Source: Limnohabitans sp. 63ED37-2
Lineage (GTDB): Bacteria > Pseudomonadota > Gammaproteobacteria > Burkholderiales > Burkholderiaceae_C
DNA: 64,000 nt
Assembly: GCF_001412535.1 (NCBI RefSeq)
Contig: NZ_CP011774.1
Coordinates: 3,095,501 to 3,159,500 of the forward strand
Direction of reading: 5' to 3'
This document shows, piece by piece, positions 8,107 through 16,306 of this stretch. A program made the position numbers and the translations under genes. The notes under the pieces are model-generated. The model did no database searches. It was not told the origin of the DNA and saw only the letters and a program-made list of their open reading frames with translations. Numbering within the stretch: position 1 is the stretch's first letter; each line of letters opens with the position of its first letter.

Positions 8107-9806
8107 GGGGTCTCCTTCACTGATGTGGTGTTCAAGCGCGCATGTTCTTGTTCTTGCAGCTGCCGCCACAAGATCTTGCCCGTGCCGGACTTGGGCAGCA
8201 CGTCCATGAAGCGGACGATGCGGGGTGCTTTGTAGACGGCCATGTGCTCGCGGCTCCAGTCGATGATGTCTTGCTCCGTGACTTGGCCTTTGGCGTCGGG
8301 CTTGAGCACCAACAGCGCCATCACGTTTTCGCCGCGCTGGGTGTCGGGCACAGAGATGACGCAGGCCTCGTGCACCGCAGGGTGTTCGTACAGGGTGTTT
8401 TCCACCTCGGCAGGCCAGACCTTGAAGCCCGAGACGTTGACCATGCGCTTGAGGCGGTCGCGCATGAAGAAGTACCCCTCTTCGTCCACGCTGGCCAGGT
8501 CACCCGTGCGGAAAAAGGTTTGGCCATCGAGCTCAAAAAATGAGCTCTGGTTGGCCTGCTCGTTTTGCCAATAGCCGCGCATGAGTTGCGGGCCGCGCGT
8601 GACCAGCTCACCCACCTCGCCCACAGGCAACTCGCGCAGGGTTTCCGGGTCCACGATGCGGGCGTCCACCCCGGGTGTGATGACGCCCAAGCACTGGCGC
8701 TTGCCGCGTGCAGGGGGGTTGCCCAGCAAAAAGGAGGCGGTCTCGGTCATGCCATAGGCTTCGTTGTAGGCGATGCCAAAACGCGTTTGCAGCAAGTTCG
8801 CCACCGTCTCCGGCATGGCCGCGCCGCCACCCGCCAAAGCCGACAAGCTGCTCAGGTCGCGCTGCGCGGCAGCCGGGTTGGCAAAGAAGTCGATCAGCAT
8901 GGCGGGGGGTGCAGACCAAGTCGTGACGCGGTGCTGCTCGATCAAGCGCGCCGCTGACGCCGCATGCCAGCGCGGCAGCATGACCACGGTGGCGCCCAGC
9001 GTGATCGGCACGTTCAGGCCGCCCTGCATACCCAGCATGTGGAACAAAGGCGCGACAGCCAAAAACACCGAGTCCATGTGCATGCTGCGCCAAACCTGCG
9101 CAGCCATGTTGGACGCCAGCACCGTGGCGTGGGTGTGCATGCAGCCCTTGGGGTGGCCGGTGGTGCCCGAGGTGTAGGGCAGCACACACAGGTCGTGGCT
9201 GCCCGGGTGCTGCGCGGGCGCGGGCAAGGCCTGTGCAATGGCGTCTTCGAGCCCGTGCAGGCCCGGGGCCTCAGTCCACTGGCGCGGGGCGAGCACAACT
9301 TCAGGAACTTCGTTGCTGGCGGGTTGCGCGGGCAAACCTTCTGAATACGCATGCACCAGCACGGCTTGCAAAGCATCACCCTCGCCCGGCTGCAGCAGCG
9401 GCATGACTTGGGGCAACAACTCTTGCGCCACCACAGCCACGCGTGCGCCGCTGTCTTGCAGGTAGTAGCGGATTTCGCTCTGGGTGCACATGGCGTTGAC
9501 CGGCACCACCACCGCCCCGGCGCGCATGATGCCGTAATAGGCCGCCACATATTGCGGGCAGTTCTGGCTCATCAGCAAAACCCGGTCGCCGCGTTGCACA
9601 CCCAGCCGTTGGGTCAGATATCCGGCCAGCGCTTCGACGCGTGTGAGCAGCGCCGCGTAGGTCAACGTGCTGCCGCAAAAGATCACGGCGGGCTTGTTGG
9701 GGTAGCGCTCGGCCGCGACCTGCACGTAATGCGTGAGCGGCACCTGCGGCAGGCTCAGCGTGCGCGGAACGCCTTTGGGCCAAAAGGGTGTGGACGATGG
9801 GCTCAT
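8103..9806 (-). CDS. Long/medium-chain acyl-CoA synthetase (AMP-forming)
   Basis: A 567-residue ANL-superfamily ligase that activates a carboxylic acid to its CoA ester via an acyl-adenylate. The P-loop-like motif PYTSGTTGHPKGCMHTHA is near residue 200, AYNEAYGMTETASFL in the middle, and FFRTGDLASVDEEGYFFMRDR plus the C-terminal SGTGKILWRQL carry the ATP/hinge residues and catalytic Lys. The ATG at 9806 was chosen; a GTG one codon upstream would give a GTGA overlap with the upstream stop. It overlaps the downstream SDR by four bases. The acid substrate is unknown. Confidence 0.9.
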   Translation of the reverse strand: MSPSSTPFWPKGVPRTLSLPQVPLTHYVQVAAERYPNKPAVIFCGSTLTYAALLTRVEALAGYLTQRLGVQRGDRVLLMSQNCPQYVAAYYGIMRAGAVVVPVNAMCTQSEIRYYLQDSGARVAVVAQELLPQVMPLLQPGEGDALQAVLVHAYSEGLPAQPASNEVPEVVLAPRQWTEAPGLHGLEDAIAQALPAPAQHPGSHDLCVLPYTSGTTGHPKGCMHTHATVLASNMAAQVWRSMHMDSVFLAVAPLFHMLGMQGGLNVPITLGATVVMLPRWHAASAARLIEQHRVTTWSAPPAMLIDFFANPAAAQRDLSSLSALAGGGAAMPETVANLLQTRFGIAYNEAYGMTETASFLLGNPPARGKRQCLGVITPGVDARIVDPETLRELPVGEVGELVTRGPQLMRGYWQNEQANQSSFFELDGQTFFRTGDLASVDEEGYFFMRDRLKRMVNVSGFKVWPAEVENTLYEHPAVHEACVISVPDTQRGENVMALLVLKPDAKGQVTEQDIIDWSREHMAVYKAPRIVRFMDVLPKSGTGKILWRQLQEQEHARLNTTSVKETP

Positions 9807-10957
9807 CACAGGCTTCTGGAGATCAGCTCTTTCATGACCTCGCTGGTGCCGCCATAGATGCGGGTCACACGCGAGTCGACAAAGGCGCGGGTGATGGGGT
9901 ACTCCATCATGTAGCCGTAGCCGCCGTACAGCTGCAGCAATTCGTCAAGCGCCTTGCCCAGTTCTTCAGTCGCAAACAGCTTGGCCATCGCGCCTTCTTG
10001 CACGGTGAGCTTGCGGCGCAGGTGTTCACCCAGGTACTGGTCCACCATCATGCGCACAGCCGTGGTCCGCACCTTGATTTCGGCCAGCTTGAAGCGGGTG
10101 TTCTGAAAATCTAACAGCGGCTTGCCAAAGACCACGCGCTCCTTGGTGTAGCGCACCGTCTCGTCAAACATCGCCTCCATCTTGGCAGCGGCACCCAGCG
10201 CGATCACAAAACGCTCTTGTGCGAGTTCCTGCATGAGGTAGGCAAAGCCCTTGTTCTCTTCGCCCAGGATGTTGCTCACGGGCACGCGCACGTCTTCAAA
10301 AAACAGCTCGGCGGTGTCGGCCGCTTCCTGGCCCATTTTGTCGAGCTTGCGGCCTTTGCGAAAACCGGCGCGGTCGGCCTCGACCAGGATCAGCGAGACG
10401 CCTTTGGCACCCAGCTCGGGCTCGGTCTTGGCCACCACCACGACCAGGTCGCAGTTCAGGCCATTCGAGATGAAGGTCTTGGCACCGTTGATGACGTACT
10501 CATCACCCTCGCGGCGCGCCGTGGTGCGGATGGCTTTGAGGTCGCTGCCCGCGCCCGGCTCGCTCATGGCAATGGCCAGAATGACTTCGCCCGTGGCGCA
10601 TCGGGGCAGCCACTGGGCTTTTTGTGCAGGCGTGCCCAGGCGCTCGATGTAAGGCGCCACCACGTCGGAATGCAGGCCAAAGCCCAAGCCGCTCACGCCC
10701 GAGCGGCCGATCTCTTCAACGATCACGGCCGCGTGGCCGAAGTCGCCGCCGCCACCGCCCCATTGAGGGTCCATGGTGGCGCAGAGCAAGCCTTCGCGCC
10801 CGGCCTTGAGCCAGGTTTCGCGGTCGACCTTGCCGTCTTTGTCCCACTGGGCTTGGCGGGGTTTGCATTCGCGCTCCAGAAAGCGGCGCACGGTGGTGCG
10901 CAGCATTTCGTGGTCTTCACGGAAGACGCTGCGGGGGAAAGTGAGGATGCTGTCCAT
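9806..10957 (-). CDS. Acyl-CoA dehydrogenase
   Basis: A 383-residue FAD-dependent dehydrogenase, the second in the cluster. Motifs seen are AIAMSEPGAGSDLKAIRT, GAKTFISNG, ERVVFGKPLLDFQNTR, the glycine-rich QLYGGYGYMMEYPI and the terminal RIYGGTSEVMKELI. The position of the usual catalytic Glu in the YEGTT motif of the other dehydrogenase reads YGGTS here, so the base must lie elsewhere, as in isovaleryl-CoA/long-chain-type members. The start MDSILTFPRSVFREDHEML was chosen over a much longer N-terminal extension with shadow-like composition. It lies 7 bases after the upstream SDR. Confidence 0.9.
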   Translation of the reverse strand: MDSILTFPRSVFREDHEMLRTTVRRFLERECKPRQAQWDKDGKVDRETWLKAGREGLLCATMDPQWGGGGGDFGHAAVIVEEIGRSGVSGLGFGLHSDVVAPYIERLGTPAQKAQWLPRCATGEVILAIAMSEPGAGSDLKAIRTTARREGDEYVINGAKTFISNGLNCDLVVVVAKTEPELGAKGVSLILVEADRAGFRKGRKLDKMGQEAADTAELFFEDVRVPVSNILGEENKGFAYLMQELAQERFVIALGAAAKMEAMFDETVRYTKERVVFGKPLLDFQNTRFKLAEIKVRTTAVRMMVDQYLGEHLRRKLTVQEGAMAKLFATEELGKALDELLQLYGGYGYMMEYPITRAFVDSRVTRIYGGTSEVMKELISRSL

Positions 10958-10964
10958 ACGCGCC

Positions 10965-11792
10965 TCAAGGACGGCCGCCGCCGCAAACCAACACCTGGCC
11001 GCTGACGTAGTTGGACTCGGGGATGCAGAACATGTAGACCGCGCCCGCGGCCTCTTCGGGTGTGCCGCCCCGGCCGAGCGGGATGGTGGATTCGGCGGCC
11101 TTGAGGCGGTCGGGCTGCACGCCCACTGCGATGGTGCGGCCCTGAATCTCCACGCTGGCGTCACCCGCCGTCAGGGGTTGCGTCAGGCGCGTCATGATCA
11201 GGCCAAAGGCCACGCTGTTGACGTTGACCTTGTAGCGGCCCCACTCTTTGGCCATGGCTTTGGTCAACCCGTTGATGCCCGCCTTGGCCGCCGCGTAGTT
11301 GGCTTGCCCTGCGTTGCCGTACACGCCCGAGGTGGACGAGATGTTGACCACCTTGCGGTGCTTGGACAGGCCCGCTTCGGCCTCTTTTTTGGCCGCGTCG
11401 CGAATGAAGCCCGAGGCCGCACGCAGGATGCGAAAGGGCGCGGTCATGTGCACGGCCAACATGGCTTCCCACTGCTCGTCGCTCATCTTTTGCAGCACGT
11501 TGTCCCAGGTGTAACCGGCGTTGTTGACAATGATGTCGATGCCGCCGAATGCGTCGAGCGCAGTCTTGACAAAGCGGTCACCAAAGTCGGTGTCGGTCAC
11601 GCTGCCAATGCAGGCCACGGCATGGCCGCCGCTGGCGATGATGTCGTCCACCGTGCTTTGCGCGGGCACGCTGTCCAGGTCGTTGATGACGAGGCGTGCG
11701 CCCTCGCTGGCGAGCTTGATCGCGATTTCACGGCCGATGCCGCGGCCGGAGCCAGACACCAAGGCCACCTGGCCTTCGAGTTTGCGGGTCAT
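10965..11792 (-). CDS. SDR-family oxidoreductase (3-oxoacyl reductase/hydroxyacyl-CoA dehydrogenase-like)
   Basis: A 275-residue classical SDR. The cofactor motif is SGSGRGIGREIA, followed by VNNAGYTWDN and the catalytic STSGVYGNAGQANYAAAK with Ser, Tyr and Lys present. Substitution of the usual TG by SG in the first glycine motif is minor. The protein ends with a glycine-rich CGGGRP. In this context it most likely oxidises a 3-hydroxyacyl-CoA or an alcohol intermediate. It is one of three SDRs in the cluster. It sits 36 bases downstream of the MaoC gene and 7 bases upstream of the acyl-CoA dehydrogenase. Confidence 0.87.
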   Translation of the reverse strand: MTRKLEGQVALVSGSGRGIGREIAIKLASEGARLVINDLDSVPAQSTVDDIIASGGHAVACIGSVTDTDFGDRFVKTALDAFGGIDIIVNNAGYTWDNVLQKMSDEQWEAMLAVHMTAPFRILRAASGFIRDAAKKEAEAGLSKHRKVVNISSTSGVYGNAGQANYAAAKAGINGLTKAMAKEWGRYKVNVNSVAFGLIMTRLTQPLTAGDASVEIQGRTIAVGVQPDRLKAAESTIPLGRGGTPEEAAGAVYMFCIPESNYVSGQVLVCGGGRP

Positions 11793-11828
11793 GGGGAATC
11801 CTTTGGAATTTGGTTTTTAAAAGTGGGT

Positions 11829-12248
11829 TCAGGCCAGGGCCACCACGGCGTCGCCCGTCAGCTTGACCTGGCCTTCGGCGTTGGTGGTGGTCAGCGACAA
11901 GCGCACGCGGCGCTCGCCATCGACTTCAAACTTGTCGATCACTTGGCCGGTGCAGGTGATCTTCTCGTGCACCCGGGTCATGGCGGCAAAGCGCACGCTG
12001 TAGTCACGAATCGCCGTTTGCGGCACCCAGTTGGTGAGCAGGCGCGCCAGCCAGCCCATGGACAACATGCCGTGCGCAATCACGTCGGGCAGGCCCGCGA
12101 TGTGCGCGAAGTCGGTGTCGACGTGGATCGGGTTGTGGTCGCCCGAAGCGCCGCAGTACAGCGCCAGCGTGAGGCGCGAGACGGGTGGCAGCTCCAGCGC
12201 GGGAATGGCGTCGCCCACTTGCAGGGCATCAAAAGAGGGGAGTGTCAT
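11829..12248 (-). CDS. MaoC-like (R)-enoyl-CoA hydratase subunit
   Basis: A 139-residue hot-dog-fold protein. The hydratase signature is ASGDHNPIHVD, with the Asp/His pair used to hydrate enoyl-CoA, followed by HGMLSMGWLARLL. The short single-domain length and the adjacent companion gene (12259-12711), which lacks that full signature, suggest a heteromeric hydratase. Paired MaoC subunits of this kind occur in bacterial steroid and fatty-acid synthesis/degradation systems. Ten bases separate the two genes. Confidence 0.88.
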   Translation of the reverse strand: MTLPSFDALQVGDAIPALELPPVSRLTLALYCGASGDHNPIHVDTDFAHIAGLPDVIAHGMLSMGWLARLLTNWVPQTAIRDYSVRFAAMTRVHEKITCTGQVIDKFEVDGERRVRLSLTTTNAEGQVKLTGDAVVALA

Positions 12249-12258
12249 GGGGGTTTCC

Positions 12259-12711
12259 TTATGCGCTGGGGCCGTGGCGCAAAACCGTCACCGCACGCAG
12301 GTCGGCCACATGCTCGCCACGTTGGTTGCTCACGCGGGTTTTGCGCAGCACGAATTCGAGTGCGCCGCCTTTTTTGTCATAGATGTCTTCGATGCGCTGC
12401 TCAAAACGCAGCACATCGCCCGCATAGGCCATGCGGTGAAACGTGAAGCCCTGCTCGCCATGCAGCAGCTTGCGGTAGTCCATGCCCAGCAGGTTGCGGA
12501 TCGCGGCCGGGTCGGGCGACTCCATTTCAAGACAAAACAAAAACGTAGGCGGCACAGGCAAAGCCGGGTGCCCGGCGGCGCGGGCGGCGGCTTCGTCGGT
12601 GTAGACCGGGTCGGTCTGGCCCGTGGCCTTGGCAAAAAATTTCAGACGGCCCTTTTCCACCAAGACCTCGAAGGCGGGCATGGTGTGGCCGATGAATTGG
12701 CGGTCGATCAT
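12259..12711 (-). CDS. MaoC-like hydratase N-terminal domain protein (partner subunit)
   Basis: A 150-residue FAS1-like/MaoC N-terminal-type hot-dog protein starting MIDRQFIGHTMPAFEVLVEK. It shows FAKATGQTDPVYTDEAAAR, HPALPVPPTFLF and a LHGEQGFTFHRMAYAGD-like stretch typical of the non-catalytic partner domain. In this family the subunit shapes the acyl pocket while the neighbouring subunit supplies the catalytic Asp/His. It lies between the thiolase (13 bases upstream) and the catalytic MaoC gene. Confidence 0.87.
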   Translation of the reverse strand: MIDRQFIGHTMPAFEVLVEKGRLKFFAKATGQTDPVYTDEAAARAAGHPALPVPPTFLFCLEMESPDPAAIRNLLGMDYRKLLHGEQGFTFHRMAYAGDVLRFEQRIEDIYDKKGGALEFVLRKTRVSNQRGEHVADLRAVTVLRHGPSA

Positions 12712-12724
12712 GGTCAGGCCCCCT

Positions 12725-13918
12725 TCAGACTTTTTGGTACAGCGTCACCACGCAAGCACCGCCCAAGCCCAGGTTGTGCTGCAGCGCCAACCGTGCGCCT
12801 TCGACCTGGCGCTGATCGGCCTGGCCGCGCAACTGCGAGACCAGCTCATAGCACTGCGCCAGCCCGGTGGCCCCCAGCGGGTGGCCCTTGGACAGCAGAC
12901 CGCCCGAGGGGTTGGTGACGATGCGCCCGCCGTAGGTGTTGTCGCCGTCCACGATGAACTTTTCGGCGGTGCCTTCAGGCGTGAGGCCCAGGCCTTCGTA
13001 AGTGATGAGTTCGTTGGCCGTGAAGCAGTCGTGCAGCTCCACCACATCGAGGTCTTCGGGGCCAATGCCTGCGGCTTCGTACACCTGTTTGGCCGCGTTG
13101 GCCGTCATGTCGTAGCCCACCACGCGGCGCATGTCGTCGCTCTCAAATGTGCTGGGGGTGTCGGTGGTCATGGCCTGCGCGGCAATGACCACGCTGGCGT
13201 CGAGCTTGTGCTTTTTGGCAAAGTCGGCCGAGCAGACGATGGCAGCGGCCGCGCCGCAGGTGGGCGGGCAGCACTGGTAGCGCGTGAGCGGGCCAAACAC
13301 GGTGGGTGAAGCCATCACCTCTTCGAGCGTGAGCGTCTGGCGAAACACGGCCAGCGGGTTGCGGGCGGCGTGCTGTCGCGCCTTGACCGAAATGCGGCCA
13401 AAGGTGTCGGCGCGGATGCCGTATTCCTTCATGTAGTCCAGGCCCGCGCCGCCAAAGAACTGCGCGGCACGGGGCGCCGCTGCATCAAAGCCTTGGTGCG
13501 CGGTCATGGCCTCGGCAAAGCGGGTCATGGGCGATGGGCGGTCGTCGTATGCGCCTTTGAGGGCGCCGGGCACCATCTGCTCAAAGCCCAGGGCAATGGC
13601 ACATTCGACCATGCCGCTCTCGACCGCCTGACGCGCCAAGTACAGGGCACTCGACCCGGTGGAGCAGTTGTTGTTGAGGTTGAAGACCGGGATGCCGGTC
13701 AGGCCCACGCCGTAAATGGCCGCTTGTCCGGCGGTGGAGTCGCCGTAAACGTAGCCCACATAGGCTTGCTGCACGGCGTCGTAGGGCACGCCCGCATCGT
13801 CAAGCGCGAGCTTGGCCGCCCGCGCACCCATGAGGTTGTAGGACTCGCTGGCCCCGGGTTTGGTGAAGGGGATCATGCCCACGCCAACGACGTGAACAGC
13901 GCGCTTGCTAACGGCCAT
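12725..13918 (-). CDS. Thiolase (acetyl-CoA acetyltransferase family) with intact catalytic residues
   Basis: A 397-residue thiolase that cleaves a 3-oxoacyl-CoA with CoA. The nucleophilic cysteine is in LNNNCSTGSS (about C85), the His in SKGHPLGATG (about H346) and the second Cys in LGLGGACVV (about C389), so the catalytic set is complete, unlike the OB-fold fusion at 3546. The ATG at 13918 was chosen because the sequence MAVSKRAVHVVGVGMIPF begins the family N-terminus and AAGGAGC precedes it. The ribosome site is the 3' arm of a strong hairpin (13920-13967). It heads the densely packed part of the cluster. Confidence 0.9.
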   Translation of the reverse strand: MAVSKRAVHVVGVGMIPFTKPGASESYNLMGARAAKLALDDAGVPYDAVQQAYVGYVYGDSTAGQAAIYGVGLTGIPVFNLNNNCSTGSSALYLARQAVESGMVECAIALGFEQMVPGALKGAYDDRPSPMTRFAEAMTAHQGFDAAAPRAAQFFGGAGLDYMKEYGIRADTFGRISVKARQHAARNPLAVFRQTLTLEEVMASPTVFGPLTRYQCCPPTCGAAAAIVCSADFAKKHKLDASVVIAAQAMTTDTPSTFESDDMRRVVGYDMTANAAKQVYEAAGIGPEDLDVVELHDCFTANELITYEGLGLTPEGTAEKFIVDGDNTYGGRIVTNPSGGLLSKGHPLGATGLAQCYELVSQLRGQADQRQVEGARLALQHNLGLGGACVVTLYQKV

Positions 13919-13919
13919 G

Positions 13920-13967
13920 CCTGCTCCTTGAGGGTTCGATACGGACAAAGTATCGAACGGGAGCAAG
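13920..13967 (-). promoter_or_regulatory. Dyad/hairpin covering the thiolase ribosome-binding site
   Basis: GTTCGATAC (13934-13942) and GTATCGAAC (13950-13958) form a perfect 9-bp inverted repeat with a 7-base loop. On the minus-strand transcript the hairpin extends: CTTGCTCC upstream can pair with GGAGCAGG, which contains the thiolase Shine-Dalgarno (including one G-U pair). It may be a regulator operator at DNA level, an RNA switch for translation, or both. No known riboswitch class is recognised. Confidence 0.6.
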
Positions 13968-14025
13968 GCTTCACCAATCGCCAATCAGGTCAAGATGATT
14001 GGCAGGAAATGACATTTGCAGGCCA

Positions 14026-15093
14026 TCAACCTGCCAACGCTTCGTCCTCAGCAGGTTCGTTGTGCGCCTGACGGTAAGCGCCCGGCGTCAAACCCGTCCA
14101 GCCTTTGAAAGCACGGTGGAAGGTGCTGGCTTCTGAAAACCCGACCTTGGCCGCCACTTCGTTCAGGGGCAGATCAGACTGGGTGAGGTACTCGACGGCC
14201 ACGTCGCGGCGCAGAGCGTCTTTGATCATTTGGTAACCCTGGCCTTCGCGCTGCAGGCGGCGGCGCAGGGTTTGGGGCGTGGTGGCCAGCATGTCGCTGA
14301 CTTCTTCGAGCGAGGGCATTTCTTCGGCCAGGTAGCGGCGCAGCATGCGGCGGATGCGCTCGGTCAGGCTGGCTTGGTCGCGGTACTTGACCAGCAGACA
14401 GGCCGGGGCCTGGTGCAAAAACGCTTCCACGCTTTCGGTGTTTTGCACCACGGGCAGGTCGAGCCATTTGGCGTCAAAGCGGTAGCCCCATTCGCCCGCC
14501 ATCAGATGAATGGGGGCCTGGAACAGTTTGGACGCATCGCTGCGACGGGCCACGTCACGGTCTTGGTAGACGACTTCATCCACCGGGATGCGCCGCGCCG
14601 CCAGCCAGCACATGACGCCATAACTGAGGAACATGAAGACCCGCACGGCGTAGGCCTGGCGGTCATTCAGGGTGTGGCGCGGACTCATGCGCAAATAAGC
14701 CACACCGCCGCTGACCACCAGGCGCGGCACAAAGTCGGGCAGCAGCGCGTGGTAGTAACGCAGCCCGGCGCGCAGTGCGTCGCCCAGTTTGCGGTGGCCC
14801 ACCAGCATGCGGCAGCCCATGGCAAACGAGCCCAAAGGCAGCGCGGTGGTGCTCAGGCCCCAAAACTCGTCGCGGTGGTGGCGCACCAGCGCCGTCATCA
14901 GGCGGGCAAACTGGGTTTGGGTGACCCGCGCCAGCTTGGATTCGAGCAACGCAGGCAAGATGCCCGCCCGGCGCAACACGGCGGCACGCTGGTCTTCGTC
15001 CTCGATGGCCATGAGCATCTGCACCACCTGGTAAACCGCGATGGTGTGTTGGATGCTGTGCTGAGTGGAGGATGCGCTTGGCGTGCGTTTCAT
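14026..15093 (-). CDS. AraC-family transcriptional regulator
   Basis: A 355-residue regulator. The N-terminal about 200 residues match the effector-binding domain of OruR/ArgR-type AraC proteins. The C-terminal about 100 residues hold two helix-turn-helix units: TPQTLRRRLQREGQGYQMIKD and LPLNEVAAKVGFSEASTFHRAFKGWTG. Typical members activate adjacent catabolic operons in response to a pathway compound. It lies 107 bases before the thiolase gene and 25 bases after the CoA-transferase, on the same strand, so it is the natural candidate controller of the cluster. The inverted repeat at 13934-13958 is a possible target. Confidence 0.9.
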   Translation of the reverse strand: MKRTPSASSTQHSIQHTIAVYQVVQMLMAIEDEDQRAAVLRRAGILPALLESKLARVTQTQFARLMTALVRHHRDEFWGLSTTALPLGSFAMGCRMLVGHRKLGDALRAGLRYYHALLPDFVPRLVVSGGVAYLRMSPRHTLNDRQAYAVRVFMFLSYGVMCWLAARRIPVDEVVYQDRDVARRSDASKLFQAPIHLMAGEWGYRFDAKWLDLPVVQNTESVEAFLHQAPACLLVKYRDQASLTERIRRMLRRYLAEEMPSLEEVSDMLATTPQTLRRRLQREGQGYQMIKDALRRDVAVEYLTQSDLPLNEVAAKVGFSEASTFHRAFKGWTGLTPGAYRQAHNEPAEDEALAG

Positions 15094-15118
15094 GGCTCGG
15101 TCGTGAAGGACAGAGCCC

Positions 15119-16306
15119 CTATCCTACGACTTTGCGTTGGCACAAAACATCAATTTCGGCGTCGTCGAGTCCCGCAGCGGTCAGCAGCTCGCGGGTGTGC
15201 TGGCCCTGCAGGGGCGCGGGGCGCTGCACTTCAAAGCGGTAGCCGCTCATCTGCACCGGCATGGCCATTTGTGTCATGGTCTCGCCCTGCGCGGTTTGCA
15301 CCTGCACCCACATGCCCCGATCCTGAAAGTGGGGCAGCTGTTGCGCCTCGTCGAGTTTGAGCACGGGGGTCACGCAGCAGTCGGCGCCTGCCAGCACCTG
15401 CGCCCAGTGGGCCAGCGGGTGGGCTTGCACGGCCTGGGCCACTTCGCGCCGCACCCAGTCGTTCAAGGCCTGCGTTTTGGGGATGTGGTGCTCGGCCAGA
15501 TCGGGGCGGCCCAGCAGGGCACAAAAGGTGTCCCAGAACTTGTGCTCGAAAGCGCCCACGGCCAAATAGCGGCCGTCTTGCGTGGGGTACAGGCCGTAAC
15601 AGGGCAGCGCCCCGGTCAACTTGTCGCCACCGGGCGCGGGCACGCGGCCCCGGCTGTGCAGGCCAGCGAGCGGGATGACCGCATGGGCCAACACGCCGTC
15701 GGCAATCGCCACATCCACATGGCGGCCTCGGCCGGTGCACTGCGCGTCGAACAGCGCCGCGAGGATGCCCATGACGGCGGGCATGGTGCCGCCCAGCAAG
15801 TCGCCCATGGGCAGGTTGGACAGGGCCAGCTCGCCAGCGGGCGTGCCCACTTGGTCGGCCACACCGGCATAGCCGCAGTAGTTGAGGTCATGCCCGGCCT
15901 TTTGGCTGAGCGGCCCGGTCTGGCCGTAGCCGCTGATGCTGCAGTACACCAGGCGCGGGTTGCGTGCACGCACCACGTCATAACCCAAACCCAGCCGGGC
16001 CATCACGCCGGGGCGAAAGCCTTCGACCAGCACGTCGGCGGTCTCGCACAGCTTGAGCAATAGCTGCACGCCTTCGGGCTGCTTGAGGTCCAGGCGCATG
16101 CCGCGTTTGTTGCGGTTGAGCATTTCGCGCACCGCAGGCGAGGCGTAGTCGCCCGCGCCCAAGTCTTCGATCTTGATGACGTCGGCACCCAGGTCGGCCA
16201 GGTGCAGGGTGCACATGGGGCCGGGCAGCAGGCGGGTGAGGTCGAGCACGCGCACGCCTTGCAGCGGTGGGCGGTTGGGCTGCGAATTGAGGGCTGGGCT
16301 GTTCAT
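15119..16306 (-). CDS. Class III (CaiB/BaiF) CoA-transferase
   Basis: A 395-residue formyl-CoA-transferase-family protein. It starts MNSPALNSQP and shows GVRVLDLTRLLPGPMCTLHL, LGADVIKIEDLGAGDYA, NRNKRGMRLDLK and ISGYGQTGPLSQKAGHDLNY. The Asp of the AGHDLNY motif corresponds to the acyl-carrying catalytic Asp of this family. It would move CoA between acids, or may act as a racemase (alpha-methylacyl-CoA racemase belongs to the same family). Its ATG overlaps the stop of the upstream ligase by four bases (16303-16306). Confidence 0.9.
   Translation of the reverse strand: MNSPALNSQPNRPPLQGVRVLDLTRLLPGPMCTLHLADLGADVIKIEDLGAGDYASPAVREMLNRNKRGMRLDLKQPEGVQLLLKLCETADVLVEGFRPGVMARLGLGYDVVRARNPRLVYCSISGYGQTGPLSQKAGHDLNYCGYAGVADQVGTPAGELALSNLPMGDLLGGTMPAVMGILAALFDAQCTGRGRHVDVAIADGVLAHAVIPLAGLHSRGRVPAPGGDKLTGALPCYGLYPTQDGRYLAVGAFEHKFWDTFCALLGRPDLAEHHIPKTQALNDWVRREVAQAVQAHPLAHWAQVLAGADCCVTPVLKLDEAQQLPHFQDRGMWVQVQTAQGETMTQMAMPVQMSGYRFEVQRPAPLQGQHTRELLTAAGLDDAEIDVLCQRKVVG

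Noticed and set aside
10773..12446. 557-codon plus-strand open frame opposite the SDR and MaoC genes
   Set aside because: It is a GC-rich antisense shadow with low-complexity His/Arg/Gly-rich translation; the minus strand holds well-recognised enzymes.
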